Origin: Hippophae tibetana
Taxonomy: Eukaryota; Streptophyta; Magnoliopsida; Rosales; Elaeagnaceae
Assembly (NCBI GenBank): GCA_037013495.1
Contig: CM072810.1
Coordinates: 36,671,843 to 36,735,842, forward strand
Direction of reading: 5' to 3'
Length of the DNA: 64,000 bases
The notes beneath the pieces were generated by a model that was not told the DNA's origin, made no database searches, and worked only from the letters and a program-made list of their open reading frames with translations. Both the position numbers and the translations under genes were made by a program. Below are positions 37,643 through 51,188 of the stretch, one piece after another; the stretch's first letter is position 1, and each line of letters starts with the position of its first letter.

Positions 37643-40600
37643 TCCGAGCTCCAAAATGATTATTTCAATGAATTTATAGTGGTATTTTTTCCAAGAAACT
37701 TCAAACATTTTGGAGACCACTCATATAGGCATTTGAACACAAAACTAAATCTAGAACTATGCAGCTGAACAAAAATTTTGAACTCTATATCATGCAAGAG
37801 GATGAAACTTTGAACAAATTCTATGCAGGTTTTTCAATCATTATGAACTGCCCGTACAATTTGGATGGACCTATTTGGAAAAAAAAGCAGATTGAGAAAA
37901 TTGTTGTTAGCCTACATTATCATTTTCAAGAAAAAGATACCTTGCTTAAATCCATATTGAAGGCCAGTGAACTTACTGTTAAATGAATCAGTTGGGAACT
38001 TATTCGAACTACATTATTTGTTGCCAAGATGATAGCAATCCACTTTCGTGGACGGAAAGGGCTTGACTTTATATACATCAAGTATAGTGGTACGAGCGAA
38101 GCTATTTTGACACAATTGTTAGAAATGATGAATCTAATACCAATGAAGAGAAAATATCTATACTTTCCCAGAGATTTACTAAATTTCTTAGAAAGAATAA
38201 ACCCGTTTTTAGGGATTTAAAAAAAAGGTAATCCGAGCTCTAAAATGATTATTTAAATGAATTTATAGTTGTATTTCTTCCAAGCGACTTCAAACATTTT
38301 GGAGACCACTTATATAGGCATTTGAACAAAAAACTAAATCTAGAACTATGCAGCTGAACATAAATTTTGAACTCTATATCATGCAAGAGGATGAAACTTT
38401 GAACAAATTCTATGCAGGTTTTTCAATCATTATCAACTGCCCGTACAATTTGGATGGACCTATTTGGAAAAAAAAGTAGATTAAGAAAATTGTTGTTAAC
38501 CTACATTATCATTTTCAAGAAAAAGATACCTTGCTTAAATCCATATTGAAGGCCAGTGAACTTACTGTTAAATGAATCAGTTGGGAACTTATTCGAACTA
38601 CATTATTTGTTGCCAAGATGATAGCAATCCACTTTCGTGGACGGAAAGGGCTTGACTTTATATACATCAAGTATAGTGGTACGAGCGAAGCTATTTTGAC
38701 ACAATTGTTAGAAATGATGAATCTAATACCAATGAAGTGAAAATATCTACACTTTCCCAGAGATTTACTAAATTTCTTAGAAAGAATAAACCCGTTTTTA
38801 GGGATTTAAGAAAAAGGTAATCCGAGCTCTAAAATGATTATTTCAATGAATTTATAGTTGTATTTGTTCCAAGCGACATCAAACATTTTGGAGACCACTT
38901 ATATGGGCATTTGAACAAAAAGCTAAATCTAGAACTATGCAGCTGAACATAAATTTTGAACTCTATATCATGCAAGAGGATGAAACTTTGAACAAATTCT
39001 ATGCAGGTTTTTCAATCATTATCAACTGCCCGTACAATTTGGATGGACCTATTTGGAAAAAAAAGTAGATTAAGAAAATTTTTGTTAGCCTACATTATCA
39101 TTTTCAAGAAAAAGATACCTTGCTTAAATCCATATAGAAGGCCTGTGAACTTACTGTTAAATGAATCAGTTGCGAAATTATTCGAACTGCATTATTTGTT
39201 GCCAAGATGATAGCAATCCACTTTCGCGGATGGAAAGAGCTTGACTTTATAGACATCAAGTATAGTGGTACGAGCGAAGCTATTTTGACACAATTGTTAG
39301 AAATGATGAATCTAATAACAATGAAGAGAAAATATCTATACTTTCCCATAGATTTACTAAATTTCTTAGAAAGAATAAACCCGTTTTTAGGGATTTAAAA
39401 AAAAGGTAATCCGATCTCTAAAATGATTATTTCAATGAATTTATAGTTGTATTTCTTCCAAGCGACTTCAAACATTTTGGAGACCACTCATATAGGCATT
39501 TGAGCAAAAAACTAAATCTAGAACTATGCAGCTGAACATAAATTTTGAACTCTATATCATGCAAGAGGATGAAACTTTGAATAAATTCTATGCAGGTTTT
39601 TCAATCATTATCAACTGCCCGTACAATTTGGATGGACCTATTTGGAAAAAAAAGTAGATTGAGAAAATTGTTGTTAGCCTACATTAACATTTTCAAGATA
39701 AAGATACCTTGCTTAAATCCATATAGAAGGCCTGTGAACATACTGTTAAATGAATCAGTTGCGAAATTATTCGAACTCCATTATTTGTTGCCAAGATGAT
39801 AGCAATCCACTTTCGCGGATGGAAAGAGCTTGACTTTATAGACATCAAGTATAGTGGTACGAGCGAAGCTATTTTAAACAATTGTTAGAAATGATGAATC
39901 TAATAACAATGAAGAGAAAATATCTATACTTTCCCATAGATTTAATAAATTTCTTAGGAAGAATAAAACCGTTTTTAGGGATTTAAAAAAAAGGTAATCC
40001 GAGCTCTAAAATGATTATTTCAATGAATTTATAGTTGTATTTCTTCCAAGCGACTTCAAACATTTTGGAGACCACTCATATAGGCATTTGAGCAGAAAAC
40101 TAAATCTAGAACTATGCAGTCGAACATAAATTTTGAACTCTAAATCATGCAAGAGGATGAAACTTTGAACAAATTCTACGCAGGTTTTTCAAACATTATC
40201 AACTACTCGTACAATTTGGATGGACCTATTTGGAAAAAAAAGTAGATTGACAAAATTGTTGTTAGCCTACATTATCATTTTCAAGAAAAAGATACCTTAC
40301 TTAAATCCATATAGAAGGCCTGTGAACATACTGTTAAATGAATCAGTTGCGAAATTATTCGAACTGCATTATTTGTTGCCAAGATGATAGCAATCCACTT
40401 TCGCGGATGGAAAGAGCTTGACTTTATAGATATCAAGTATAGTGGTACGAGCGAAGCTATTTTGACATAATTGTTAGAAATGATGAATCTAATAACAATG
40501 AAGAGAAAATATCTATACTTTCCCAGAGATTTACTAAATTTCTTAGAAAGAATAAAACCGTTTTTAGGGATTTAAAAAAAAGGTAATCCGAGCTCTAAAA

Positions 40601-41175
40601 TGATTATTTCAATGAATTTATAGTTGTATTTCTTCCAAGCGACTTCAAACATTTTGGAGACCACTCATATAGGCATTTGAGCAGAAAACTAAATCTAGAA
40701 CTATGCAGTCGAACATAAATTTTGAACTCTAAATCATGCAAGAGGATGAAACTTTGAACCAATTCTACGCAGGTTTTTCAAACATTATCAACTACTCGTA
40801 CAATTTGGATGGACCTATTTGGAAAAAAAAGTAGATTGACAAAATTGTTGTTAGCCTACATTATCATTTTCAAGAAAAAGATACCTTGCTTAAATCCATA
40901 TTGAAGGCCTATGAACTTACTGTTAAATGAATCAGTTGAGAAATTATTCGAACTGTAATATTTGTTGCTAAGAGGATAGCAATCCACTTTCGCGGAGGGA
41001 AAGAGCTTGACTTTATAGACATCAAGTATAGTGGTACGAGCGAAGCAATTTTGACACAATTGTTAGAATTGATGAATCTAATACCAATGAAGAGAAAATA
41101 TCTATACTTTCCCATAGATTTACAAAATTTCTTAGAAAGAATAAACCCGTTTTTTGGAATTTAGAAAAAAGGTAA
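37643..41175 (+). repeat. Hexameric higher-order repeat, domain II, copy 2 (3533 bp)
   Basis: This is the second copy of 34110-37642. It is not uniform. In the unit at 38821 the middle part reads TTAAGAAAATTTTTG, ATTATCATTTTCAAG and GAACTTACTG, where copy 1 has TTGAGAAAATTGTTG, ATTAACATTTTCAAG and GAACATACTG. The unit at 41765 carries the same middle part, so a conversion tract is likely. The last D unit is TCAAACATTATCAAC here but TCAATCATTATGAAC in copy 1. Confidence 0.88.
37729..38220 (+). pseudogene. Best preserved gag-like relic: Ty1/copia capsid fragment, one in-frame stop
   Basis: The frame runs 164 codons from just after a TAG (37726-37728) to the TAA at 38218, interrupted only by TGA at 37984-37986. 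Residues 1-85 read like part of the UBN2-type gag of plant Ty1/copia elements. They show FELYIMQEDETLNKFYAGF, then a spaced N...NL, then IEKIVVSLHYHF, the position where the family has a K-[IVL]-x-x-SLP motif. Residues 87-164 (AIHFRGRKELDFIDIKY onward) are not recognised. Most other monomers carry a TAG in the A-tract (AAAAAAAGTAG) and a second stop at ATATAG. Here these positions are CAG and TTG. Each monomer of the array holds a more damaged copy. Since 589 is 3n+1, the frame cannot continue from unit to unit. Family recognition is from memory; no search was run. Expression is not claimed. Confidence 0.6.
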
Positions 41176-44100
41176 TCCGAGCTCCAAAATGATTATTTCA
41201 ATGAATTTATAGTGGTATTTCTTCCAAGAAACTTCAAACATTTTGGAGACCACTCATATAGGCATTTGAACAAAAAACTAAATCTAGAACTATGCAGCTG
41301 AACAAAAATTTTGAACTCTATATCATGCAAGAGGATGAAACTTTGAACAAATTCTACGCAGGTTTTTCAAACATTATCAACTACTCGTACAATTTGGATG
41401 GACCTATTTGGAAAAAAAAGTAGATTGACAAAATTGTTGTTAGCCTACATTATCATTTTCAAGAAAAAGATACCTTGCTTAAATCCATATTGAAGGCCAG
41501 TGAACTTACTGTTAAATGAATCAGTTGGGAACTTATTCGAAGTACATTATTTGTTGCCAAGATGATAGCAATCCACTTTCGTGGACGGAAAGGGCTTGAC
41601 TTTATATACATCAAGTATAGTGGTACGAGCGAAGCTATTTTGACACAATTGTTAGAAATGATGAATCTAATACCAATGAAGAGAAAATATCTATACTTTC
41701 CCAGAGATTTACTAAATTTCTTAGAAAGAATAAACCCGTTTTTAGGGATTTAAGAAAAATTTAATCCGAGCTCTAAAATGATTATTTCAATGAATTTATA
41801 GTTGTATTTGTTCCAAGCGACTTCAAACATTTTGGAGACCACTTATATAGGCATTTGAACAAAAAACTAAATCTAGAACTATGCAGCTGAACATAAATTT
41901 TGAACTGTATATCATGCAAGAGGATGAAACTTTGAACAAATTCTATGCAGGTTTTTCAATCATTATCAACTGCCCGTACAATTTGGATGGACCTATTTGG
42001 AAAAAAAAGTAGATTAAGAAAATTTTTGTTAGCCTACATTATCATTTTCAAGAAAAAGATACCTTGCTTAAATCTATATAGAAGGCCTGTGAACTTACTG
42101 TTAAATGAATCAGTTGCGAAATTATTCGAACTGCATTATTTGTTGCCAAGATGATAGCAATCCACTTTCGCGGATGGAAAGAGCTTGACTTTATAGACAT
42201 CAAGTATAGTGGTACGAGCGAAGCTATTTTGACACAATTGTTAGAAATGATGAATCTAATAACAATGAAGAGAAAATATCTATACTTTCCCATAGATTTA
42301 CTAAATTTCTTAGAAAGAATAAACCCGTTTTTAGGGATTTAAAAAAAAGGTAATCCGATCTCTAAAATGATTATTTCAATGAATTTATAGTTGTATTTCT
42401 TCCAAGCGACTTCAAACATTTTGGAGACCACTCATATAGGCATTTGAGCAGAAAACTAAATCTAGAACTATGCAGTCGAACATAAATTTTGAACTCTATA
42501 TCATGCAAGAGGATGAAACTTTGAACAAATTCTAAGCAGGTTTTTCAATCATTATCAACTGCCCGTACAATTTGGATGGACCTATTTGGAAAAAAAAGTA
42601 GATTGAGAAAATTGTTGTTAGCCTACATTATCATTTTCAAGAAAAAGATACCTTGCTTAAATCCATATAGAAGGCCTGTGAACATACTGTTAAATGAATC
42701 AGTTGCGAAATTATTCGAACTGCATTATTTGTTGCCAAGATGATAGCAATCCACTTTCGCGGATGGAAAGAGCTGGACTTTATAGACATCAAGTATAGTG
42801 GTACGAGCGAAGCTATTTTGACACAATTGTTGGAATTGATGAATCTAATACCAATGAAGAGAAAATATCTATACTTTCCCATAGATTTACAAAATTTCTT
42901 AGAAAGAATAAACCCGTTTTTAGGAATTTAGAAAAAAGGTAATCCGAGCTCTAAAATGATTATTTCAATGAATTTATAGTTGTATTTCTTCCAAGCGACT
43001 TCAAACAATTTGGAGACCACTCATATAGGCATTTGAGCAAAAAACTAAATCTAGAACTATGCAGCTGAACAAAAATTTTGAACTCTATATCATGCAAGAG
43101 GATGAAACTTTGAACAAATTCTACGCAGGTTTTTCAAACATTATCAACTACTCGTACAATTTGGATGGACCTATTTGGAAAAAAAAGTAGATTGACAAAA
43201 TTGTTGTTAGCATACATTATCATTTTCAAGAAAAAGATACCTTGCTTAAATCCATATTGAAGGCCAGTGAGCTTACTGTTAAATGAATCAGTTGGGAACT
43301 TATTCGAAGTACATTATTTGTTGCCAAGATGATAGCAATCCACTTTCGTGGACGGAAAGGGCTTGACTTTATATACATCAAGTATAGTGGTACGAGCGAA
43401 GCTATTTTGACACAATTGTTAGAAATGATGAATCTAATACCAATGAAGAGAAAATATCTATACTTTCCCAGAGATTTACTAAATTTCTTAGAAAGAATAA
43501 ACCCGTTTTTAGGGATTTAAGAAAAATTTAATCCGAGCTCTAAAATGATTATTTCAATGAATTTATAGTTGTATTTGTTCCAAGCGACTTCAAACATTTT
43601 GGAGACCACTTATATAGGCATTTGAACAAAAAACTAAATCTTGAACTATGCAGCTGAACAAAAATTTTGAACTCTATATCATGCAAGAGGATGAAACATT
43701 GAACAAATTCTACGCAGGTTTTTCAATCATTATCAACTACTCGTACAATTTGGATGGACCTATTTGGAAAAAAAAGTAGATTGACAAAAGTGTTGTTAGC
43801 CTACATTATCATTTTCAAGAAAAAGATACCTTGCTTAAATCCATATTGAAGGCCTATGAACTTACTGTTAAATGAATCAGTTGAGAAATTATTCGAACTG
43901 TAATATTTGTTGCTAAGAGGATAGCAATCCACTTTCGCGGAGGGAAAGAGCTTGACTTTATAGACATCAAGTATAGTGGTACGAGCGAAGCAATTTTGAC
44001 ACAATTGTTAGAATTGATGAATCTAATACCAATGAAGAGAAAATATCTATACTTTCTCATAGATTTACTAAATTTCTTAGAAAGAATAAACCCGTTTTTA

Positions 44101-44709
44101 GGGATTTAAAAAAAAGGTAATCCGAGCTCTAAAATGATTATTTCAATGAATTTATAGTTGTATTTCTTCCAAGCGACTTCAAACAATTTGGAGACCACTC
44201 ATATAGGCATTTGAGCAAAAAACTAAATCTAGAACTATGCAGCTGAACATAAATTTTGAACTCTATATCATGCAAGAGGATGAAACTTTGAAGAAATTCT
44301 ATGCAGGTTTTTCAATCATTATCAACTGCCCGTACAATTTGGATGGACCTATTTGGAAAAAAAAGTAGATTGAGAAAATTGTTGTTAGCCTACATTATCA
44401 TATTCAACAAAAAGATACCTTGCTTAAATCCATATAGAAGGCCTGTGAACTTACTGTTAAATGAATCAGTTGCGAAATTATTCGAACTGCATTATTTGTT
44501 GCCAAGATGATAGCAATCCACTTTCGCGGATGGAAAGAGCTTGACTTTATAGACATCAAGTATAGTGGTACGAGCGAAGCTATTTTGACACAATTGTTAG
44601 AAATTATGAATCTAATAACAATGAAGGGAAAATATCTATACTTTCCCATAGATTTACTAAATTTCTTAGAAAGAATAAAACCGTTTTTAGGGATTTAAAA
44701 AAAAGGTAA
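41176..44709 (+). repeat. Loose trimeric repeat, 1767 bp, two imperfect copies
   Basis: Units 41176, 41765 and 42354 are followed by 42943, 43532 and 44121. The E units at 41176 and 42943 share GAACAAAAATTTTG, GGAAAGGGC and CGAAGTACATT, and both end in the rare AAGAAAAATTTAATCC tail. The next units (41765 and 43532) share TATTTGTTCC and CACTTATATAGG only in their 5' halves: the first then becomes F and the second D. The third units differ more: 42354 is F with a D-like 3' end (GTTGGAATTGATG and TTTACAAAATTTC). The E type with GGAAAGGGC appears again at 45299. Confidence 0.72.
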
Positions 44710-47700
44710 TCCGAGCTCTAAAATGATTTTTTCAATGAATTTATAGTTGTATTTCTTCCAAGCGACTTCAAACATTTTCGAGACCACTCATATAGCCATT
44801 AGAGCAGAAAACTAAATCTAGAACTATGCAGTCGAACATAAATTTTGAACTCTATATCATGCAAGAGGATGAAACTTTGAACAAATTCTACGCAGGTTTT
44901 TCAAACATTATCAACTACTCATACAATTTGGATGGACCTATTTGGAAAAAAAAGTAGATTGAGAAAATTGTTGTTAGCCTACATTATCATATTCAAGAAA
45001 AAGATACCTTGCTTAAATCCATATTGAAGGCCAGTGAACTTACTGTTAAATGAATCAGTTGGGAAATTATTCGAACTGTAATATTTGTTGCCAAGATGAT
45101 AGCAATCCACTTTCGTGGACGGAAAGAGCTTGACTTTATATACATCAAGTATAGTGGTACGAGCGAAGCTATTTTGACACAATTGTTAGAAATGATGAAT
45201 CTAATACCAATGAAGAGAAAATATCTATACTTTCCCATAGATTTACAAAATTTCTTAGAAAGAATAAACCCGTTTTTTGGAATTTAGAAAAAAGGTAATC
45301 CGAGCTCCAAAATGATTATTTCAATGAATTTATAGTGGTATTTCTTCCAAGAAACTTCAAACATTTTGGAGACCACTCATATAGGCATTTGAACAAAAAA
45401 CTAAATCTAGAACTATGCAGCTGAACAAAAATTTTGAACTCTATATCATGCAAGAGGATGAAACTTTGAACAAATTCTACGCAGGTTTTTCAAACATTAT
45501 CAACTACTCGTACAATTTGGATGGACCTATTTGGAAAAAAAAGTAGATTGACAAAATTGTTGTTAGCCTACATTATCAATTTCAAGAAAAAGATACCTTG
45601 CTTAAATCCATATTGAAGGCCAGTGAACTTACTGTTAAATGAATCAGTTGGGAACTTATTCGAAGTACATTATTTGTTGCCAAGATGATAGCAATCCACT
45701 TTCGTGGACGGAAAGGGCTTGACTTTATATACATCAAGTATAGTGGTACGAGCGAAGCTATTTTGACACAATTGTTAGAAATGATGAATCTAATACCAAT
45801 GAAGAGAAAATATCTATACTTTCCCAGAGATTTACTAAATTTCTTAGAAAGAATAAACCCGTTTTTAGGGATTTAAGAAAAAGGTAATCCGAGCTCTAAA
45901 ATGATTATTTCAATGACTTTATAGTTGTATTTGTTCCAAGCGACTTCAAACATTTTGGAGACCACTTATATAGGCATTTGAACAAAAAACTAAATCTAGA
46001 ACTATGCAGCTGAACATAAATTTTGAACTCTATATCATGCAAGAGGATGAAACTTTGAACAAATTCTATGCAGGTTTTTCAATTATTATCAACTGCCCGT
46101 ACAATTTGGATGGACCTATTTGGAAAAAAAAGTAGATTAAGAAAATTGTTGTTAGCCTACATTATCATTTTCAAGAAAAAGATACCTTGCTTAAATCCAT
46201 ATAGAAGGCCTGTGAACTTACTGTTAAATGAATCAGTTGCGAAATTATTCGAACTGCATTATTTGTTGCCAAGATGATAGCAATCCACTTTCGCGGATGG
46301 AAAGAGCTTGACTTTATAGACATCAAGTATAGTGGTACGAGCTAAGCTATTTTGACAAAATTGTTAGAAATGATGAATCTAATAACAATGAAGAGAAAAT
46401 ATCTATACTTTCCCATAGATTTACTAAATTTCTTAGAAAGAATAAACCCGTTTTTAGGGATTTAAGAAAAAGGTAATCCGAGCTCTAAAATGATTATTTC
46501 AATGAATTTATAGTTGTATTTGTTCCAAGCGACTTCAAACATTTTGGAGACCACTTATATAGGCATTTGAACAAAAAACTAAATCTAGAACTATGCCGCT
46601 GAACATAAATTTTGAACTCTATATCATGCAAGAGGATGAAATTTTGAACAAATTCTATGCAGGTTTTTCAATCATTATCAACTGCCCGTACAATTTGGAT
46701 GGACCTATTTGGAAAAAAAAGTAGATTAAGAAAATTGTTGTTAGCCTACATTATCATTTTCAAGAAAAAGATACCTTGCTTAAATCCATATAGAAGGCCT
46801 GTGAACTTACTGTTAAATGAATCAGTTGCGAAATTATTCGAACTGCATTATTTGTTGCCAAGATGATAGCAATCCACTTTCGCGGATGGAAAGAGCTTGA
46901 CTTTATAGACATCAAGTATAGTGGTACGAGCGAAGCTATTTTGACACAATTGTTAGAAATGATGAATCTAATAACAATGAAGAGAAAATATCTATACTTT
47001 CCCATAGATTTACTAAATTTCTTAGAAAGAATAAACCCGTTTTTAGGGATTTAAAAAAAAGGTAATCCGATCTCTAAAATGATTATTTCAATGAATTTAT
47101 AGTTGTATTTCTTCCAAGCGACTTCAAACATTTTGGAGACCACTCATATAGGCATTTGAGCAAAAAACTAAATCTAGAACTATGCAGCTGAACATAAATT
47201 TTGAACTCTATATTATGCAAGAGGATGAAACTTTGAACAAATTCTATGCAGGTTTTTCAATCATTATCAACTGCCCGTACAATTTGGATGGACCTATTTG
47301 GAAAAAAAAGTAGATTGAGAAAATTGTTGTTAGCCTACATTATCATTTTCAAGAAAAAGATACCTTGCTTAAATCCATATAGAAGGCCTGTGAACATACT
47401 GTTAAATGAATCAGTTGCGAAATTATTCGAACTGCATTATTTGTTGCCAAGATGATAGCAATCCACTTTCGCGGATGGAAAGAGCTGGACTTTATAGACA
47501 TCAAGTATAGTGGTACGAGCGAAGCTATTTTGACAAAATTGTTAGAAATGATGAATCTAATAACAATGAAGAGAAAATATCTATACTTTCCCATAGATTT
47601 AATAAATTTCTTAGAAAGAATAAAACCGTTTTTAGGGATTTAAAAAAAAGGTAATCCGAGCTCTAAAATGATTATTTCAATGAATTTATAGTTGTATTTC

Positions 47701-48832
47701 TTTCAAGCGACTTCAAACATTTTGGAGACCACTCATATAGGCATTTGAGCAAAAAACTAAATCTAGAACTATGGAGCTGAACATAAATTTTGAACTCTAT
47801 ATCATGCAAGAGGATGAAACTTTGAACAAATTCTATGCAGGTTTTTCAATCATTATCAACTGCCCGTACAATTTGGATGGACCTATTTGGAAAAAAAAGT
47901 AGATTGAGAAAATTGTTGTTAGCCTACATTATCATTTTCAAGAAAAAGATACCTTGCTTAAATCCATATAGAAGGCCTGTGAACATACTGTTAAATGAAT
48001 CAGTTGCGAAATTATTCGAACTGCATTATTTGTTGCCAAGATGATAGCAATCCACTTTCGCGGATGGAAAGAGCTTGACTTTATAGACATCAAGTATAGT
48101 GGTACGAGCGAAGCTATTTTGACAAAATTGTTAGAAATGATGAATCTAATAACAATGAAGAGAAAATATCTATACTTTCCCATAGATTTAATAAATTTCT
48201 TAGAAAGAACAAAACCGTTTTTAGGGATTTAAAAAAAAGGTAATCCGAGCTCTAAAATGATTATTTCAATGAATTTATAGTTGTATTTCTTCCAAGCGAC
48301 TTCAAACATTTTGGAGACCACTCATATAGGCATTTGAGCAGAAAACTAAATCTAGAACTATGCAGTCGAACATAAATTTTGAACTCTATATCATGCAAGA
48401 GGATGAAACTTTGAACAAATTCTACGCAGGTTTTTCAATCATTATCAACTGCCCGTACAATTTGGATGGACCTATTTGGAAAAAAAAGTAGATTGAGAAA
48501 ATTGTTGTTAGCCTACATTATCATTTTCAAGAAAAAGATACCTTGCTTAAATCCATATAGAAGGCCTGTGAACATACTGTTAAATGAATCAGTTGTGAAA
48601 TTATTCGAACTGCATTATTTGTTGCCAAGATGATAGCAATCCACTTTCGCGGATGGAAAGAGCTTGACTTTATAGACATCAAGTATAGTGGTACGAGCGA
48701 AGCTATTTTGACAAAATTGTTAGAAATGATGAATCTAATAACAATGAAGAGAAAATATCTATACTTTCCCATAGATTTAATAAATTTCTTAGAAAGAACA
48801 AAACCGTTTTTAGGGATTTAAAAAAAAGGTAA
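44710..48832 (+). repeat. Monomers 77-83: mixed units, then a run of F units
   Basis: The unit at 44710 is mosaic: an E-like 5' part with TTTTCGAGACC, CTGTAATATTTG as in D, CGTGGACGG with TATATAC as in E, and a D-like end with TTTACAAAATTTC. The unit at 45299 is E. Units 45888, 46477, 47066, 47655 and 48244 are all F-like, the longest run without D or E in domain II. The last three share GACAAAATTG and TTTAATAAATTTC. The units at 47655 and 48244 share AGAACAAAACC. Confidence 0.75.
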
Positions 48833-51188
48833 TCCGAGCTCTAAAATGATTATTTCAATGAATTTATAGTTGTATTTCTTCCAAGCGACTTCAAACATTT
48901 TGGAGACCACTCATATAGGCATTTGAGCAGAAAACTAAATCTAGAACTATGCAGTCGAACATAAATTTTGAACTCTAAATCATGCAAGAGGATGAAACTT
49001 TGAACAAATTCTACGCAGGTTTTTCAAACATTATCAACTACTCGTACAATTTGGATGGACCTATTTGGAAAAAAAAGTAGATTGACAAAATTGTTGTTAG
49101 CCTACATTATCATTTTCAAGAAAAAGATACCTTGCTTAAATCCATATTGAAGGCCTATGAACTTACTGTTAAATGAATCAGTTGAGAAATTATTCGAACT
49201 GTAATATTTGTTGCTAAGAGGATAGCAATCCACTTTCGCGGAGGGAAAGAGCTTGACTTTATAGACATCAAGTATAGTGGTACGAGCGAAGCAATTTTGA
49301 CACAATTGTTAGAATTGATGAATCTAATACCAATGAAGAGAAAATATCTATAGTTTCCCATAGATTTACTAAATTTCTTAGAAAGAATAAAACCGTTTTT
49401 AGGGATTTAAAAAAAAGGTAATCCGAGCTCTAAAATGATTATTTCAATGAATTTATAGTTGTATTTCATCCAAGCGACTTCAAACATTTTGGAGACCACT
49501 CATATAGGCATTTGAGCAAAAAACTAAATCTAGAACTATGGAGCTGAACATAAATTTTGAACTCTATATCATGCAAGAGGATGAAACTTTGAACAAATTC
49601 TATGCAGGTTTTTCAATCATTATCAACTGCCCGTACAATTTGGATGGACCTATTTGGAAAAAAAAGTAGATTGAGAAAATTGTTGTTAGCCTACATTATC
49701 ATTTTCAAGAAAAAGATACCTTGCTTAAATCCATATAGAAGGCCTGTGAACATACTGTTAAATGAATCAGTTGCGAAATTATTCGAACTGCATTATTTGT
49801 TGCCAAGATGATAGCAATCCACTTTCGCGGATGGAAAGAGCTTGACTTTATAGACATCAAGTATAGTGGTACGAGCGAAGCTATTTTGACAAAATTGTTA
49901 GAAATGATGAATCTAATAACAATGAAGAGAAAATATCTATACTTTCCCATAGATTTAATAAATTTCTTAGAAAGAACAAAACCGTTTTTAGGGATTTAAA
50001 AAAAAGGTAATCCGAGCTCTAAAATGATTATTTCAATGAATTTATAGTTGTATTTCTTCCAAGCGACTTCAAACATTTTGGAGACCACTCATATAGGCAT
50101 TTGAGCAGAAAACTAAATCTAGAACTATGCAGTCGAACATAAATTTTGAACTCTAAATCATGCAAGAGGATGAAACTTTGAACAAATTCTACGCAGGTTT
50201 TTCAAACATTATCAACTACTCGTACAATTTGGATGGACCTATTTGGAAAAAAAAGTAGATTGACAAAATTGTTGTTAGCCTACATTATCATTTTCAAGAA
50301 AAAGATACCTTGCTTAAATCCATATTGAAGGCCTATGAACTTACTGTTAAATGAATCAGTTGAGAAATTATTCGAACTGTAATATTTGTTGCTAAGAGGA
50401 TAGCAATCCACTTTCGCGGAGGGAAAGAGCTTGACTTTATAGACATCAAGTATAGTGGTACGAGCGAAGCAATTTTGACACAATTGTTAGAATTGATGAA
50501 TCTAATACCAATGAAGAGAAAATATCTATAGTTTCCCATAGATTTACTAAATTTCTTAGAAAGAATAAAACCGTTTTTAGGGATTTAAAAAAAAGGTAAT
50601 CCGAGCTCTAAAATGATTATTTCAATGAATTTATAGTTGTATTTCTTCCAAGCGACTTCAAACATTTTGGAGACCACTCATATAGGCATTTGAGCAAAAA
50701 ACTAAATCTAGAACTATGGAGCTGAACATAAATTTTGAACTCTATATCATGCAAGAGGATGAAACTTTGAACAAATTCTATGCAGGTTTTTCAATCATTA
50801 TCAACTGCCCGTACAATTTGGATGGACCTATTTGGAAAAAAAAGTAGATTAAGAAAATTGTTGTTAGCCTACATTATCATTTTCAAGAAAAAGATACCTT
50901 GCTTAAATCCATATAGAAGGCCTGTGAACTTACTGTTAAATGAATCAGTTGCGAAATTATTCGAACTGCATTATTTGTTGCCAAGATGATAGCAATCCAC
51001 TTTCGCGGATGGAAAGAGCTTGACTTTATAGACATCAAGTATAGTGGTACGAGCGAAGCTATTTTGACACAATTGTTAGAAATGATGAATCTAATAACAA
51101 TGAAGAGAAAATATCTATACTTTCCCATAGATTTACTAAATTTCTTAGAAAGAATAAAACCGTTTTTAGGGATTTAAAAAAAAGGTAA
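48833..51188 (+). repeat. Dimeric D-F higher-order repeat, 1178 bp, two copies
   Basis: Dimers lie at 48833-50010 and 50011-51188. Both D units share CTCTAAATC, TCAAACATT, the class D block and the rare CTATAGTTTCCCATAG. The F units share ATGGAGCTG but differ in the 3' half: the first has GAACATACTG and GACAAAATTG, the second GAACTTACTG and GACACAATTG. Confidence 0.85.
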
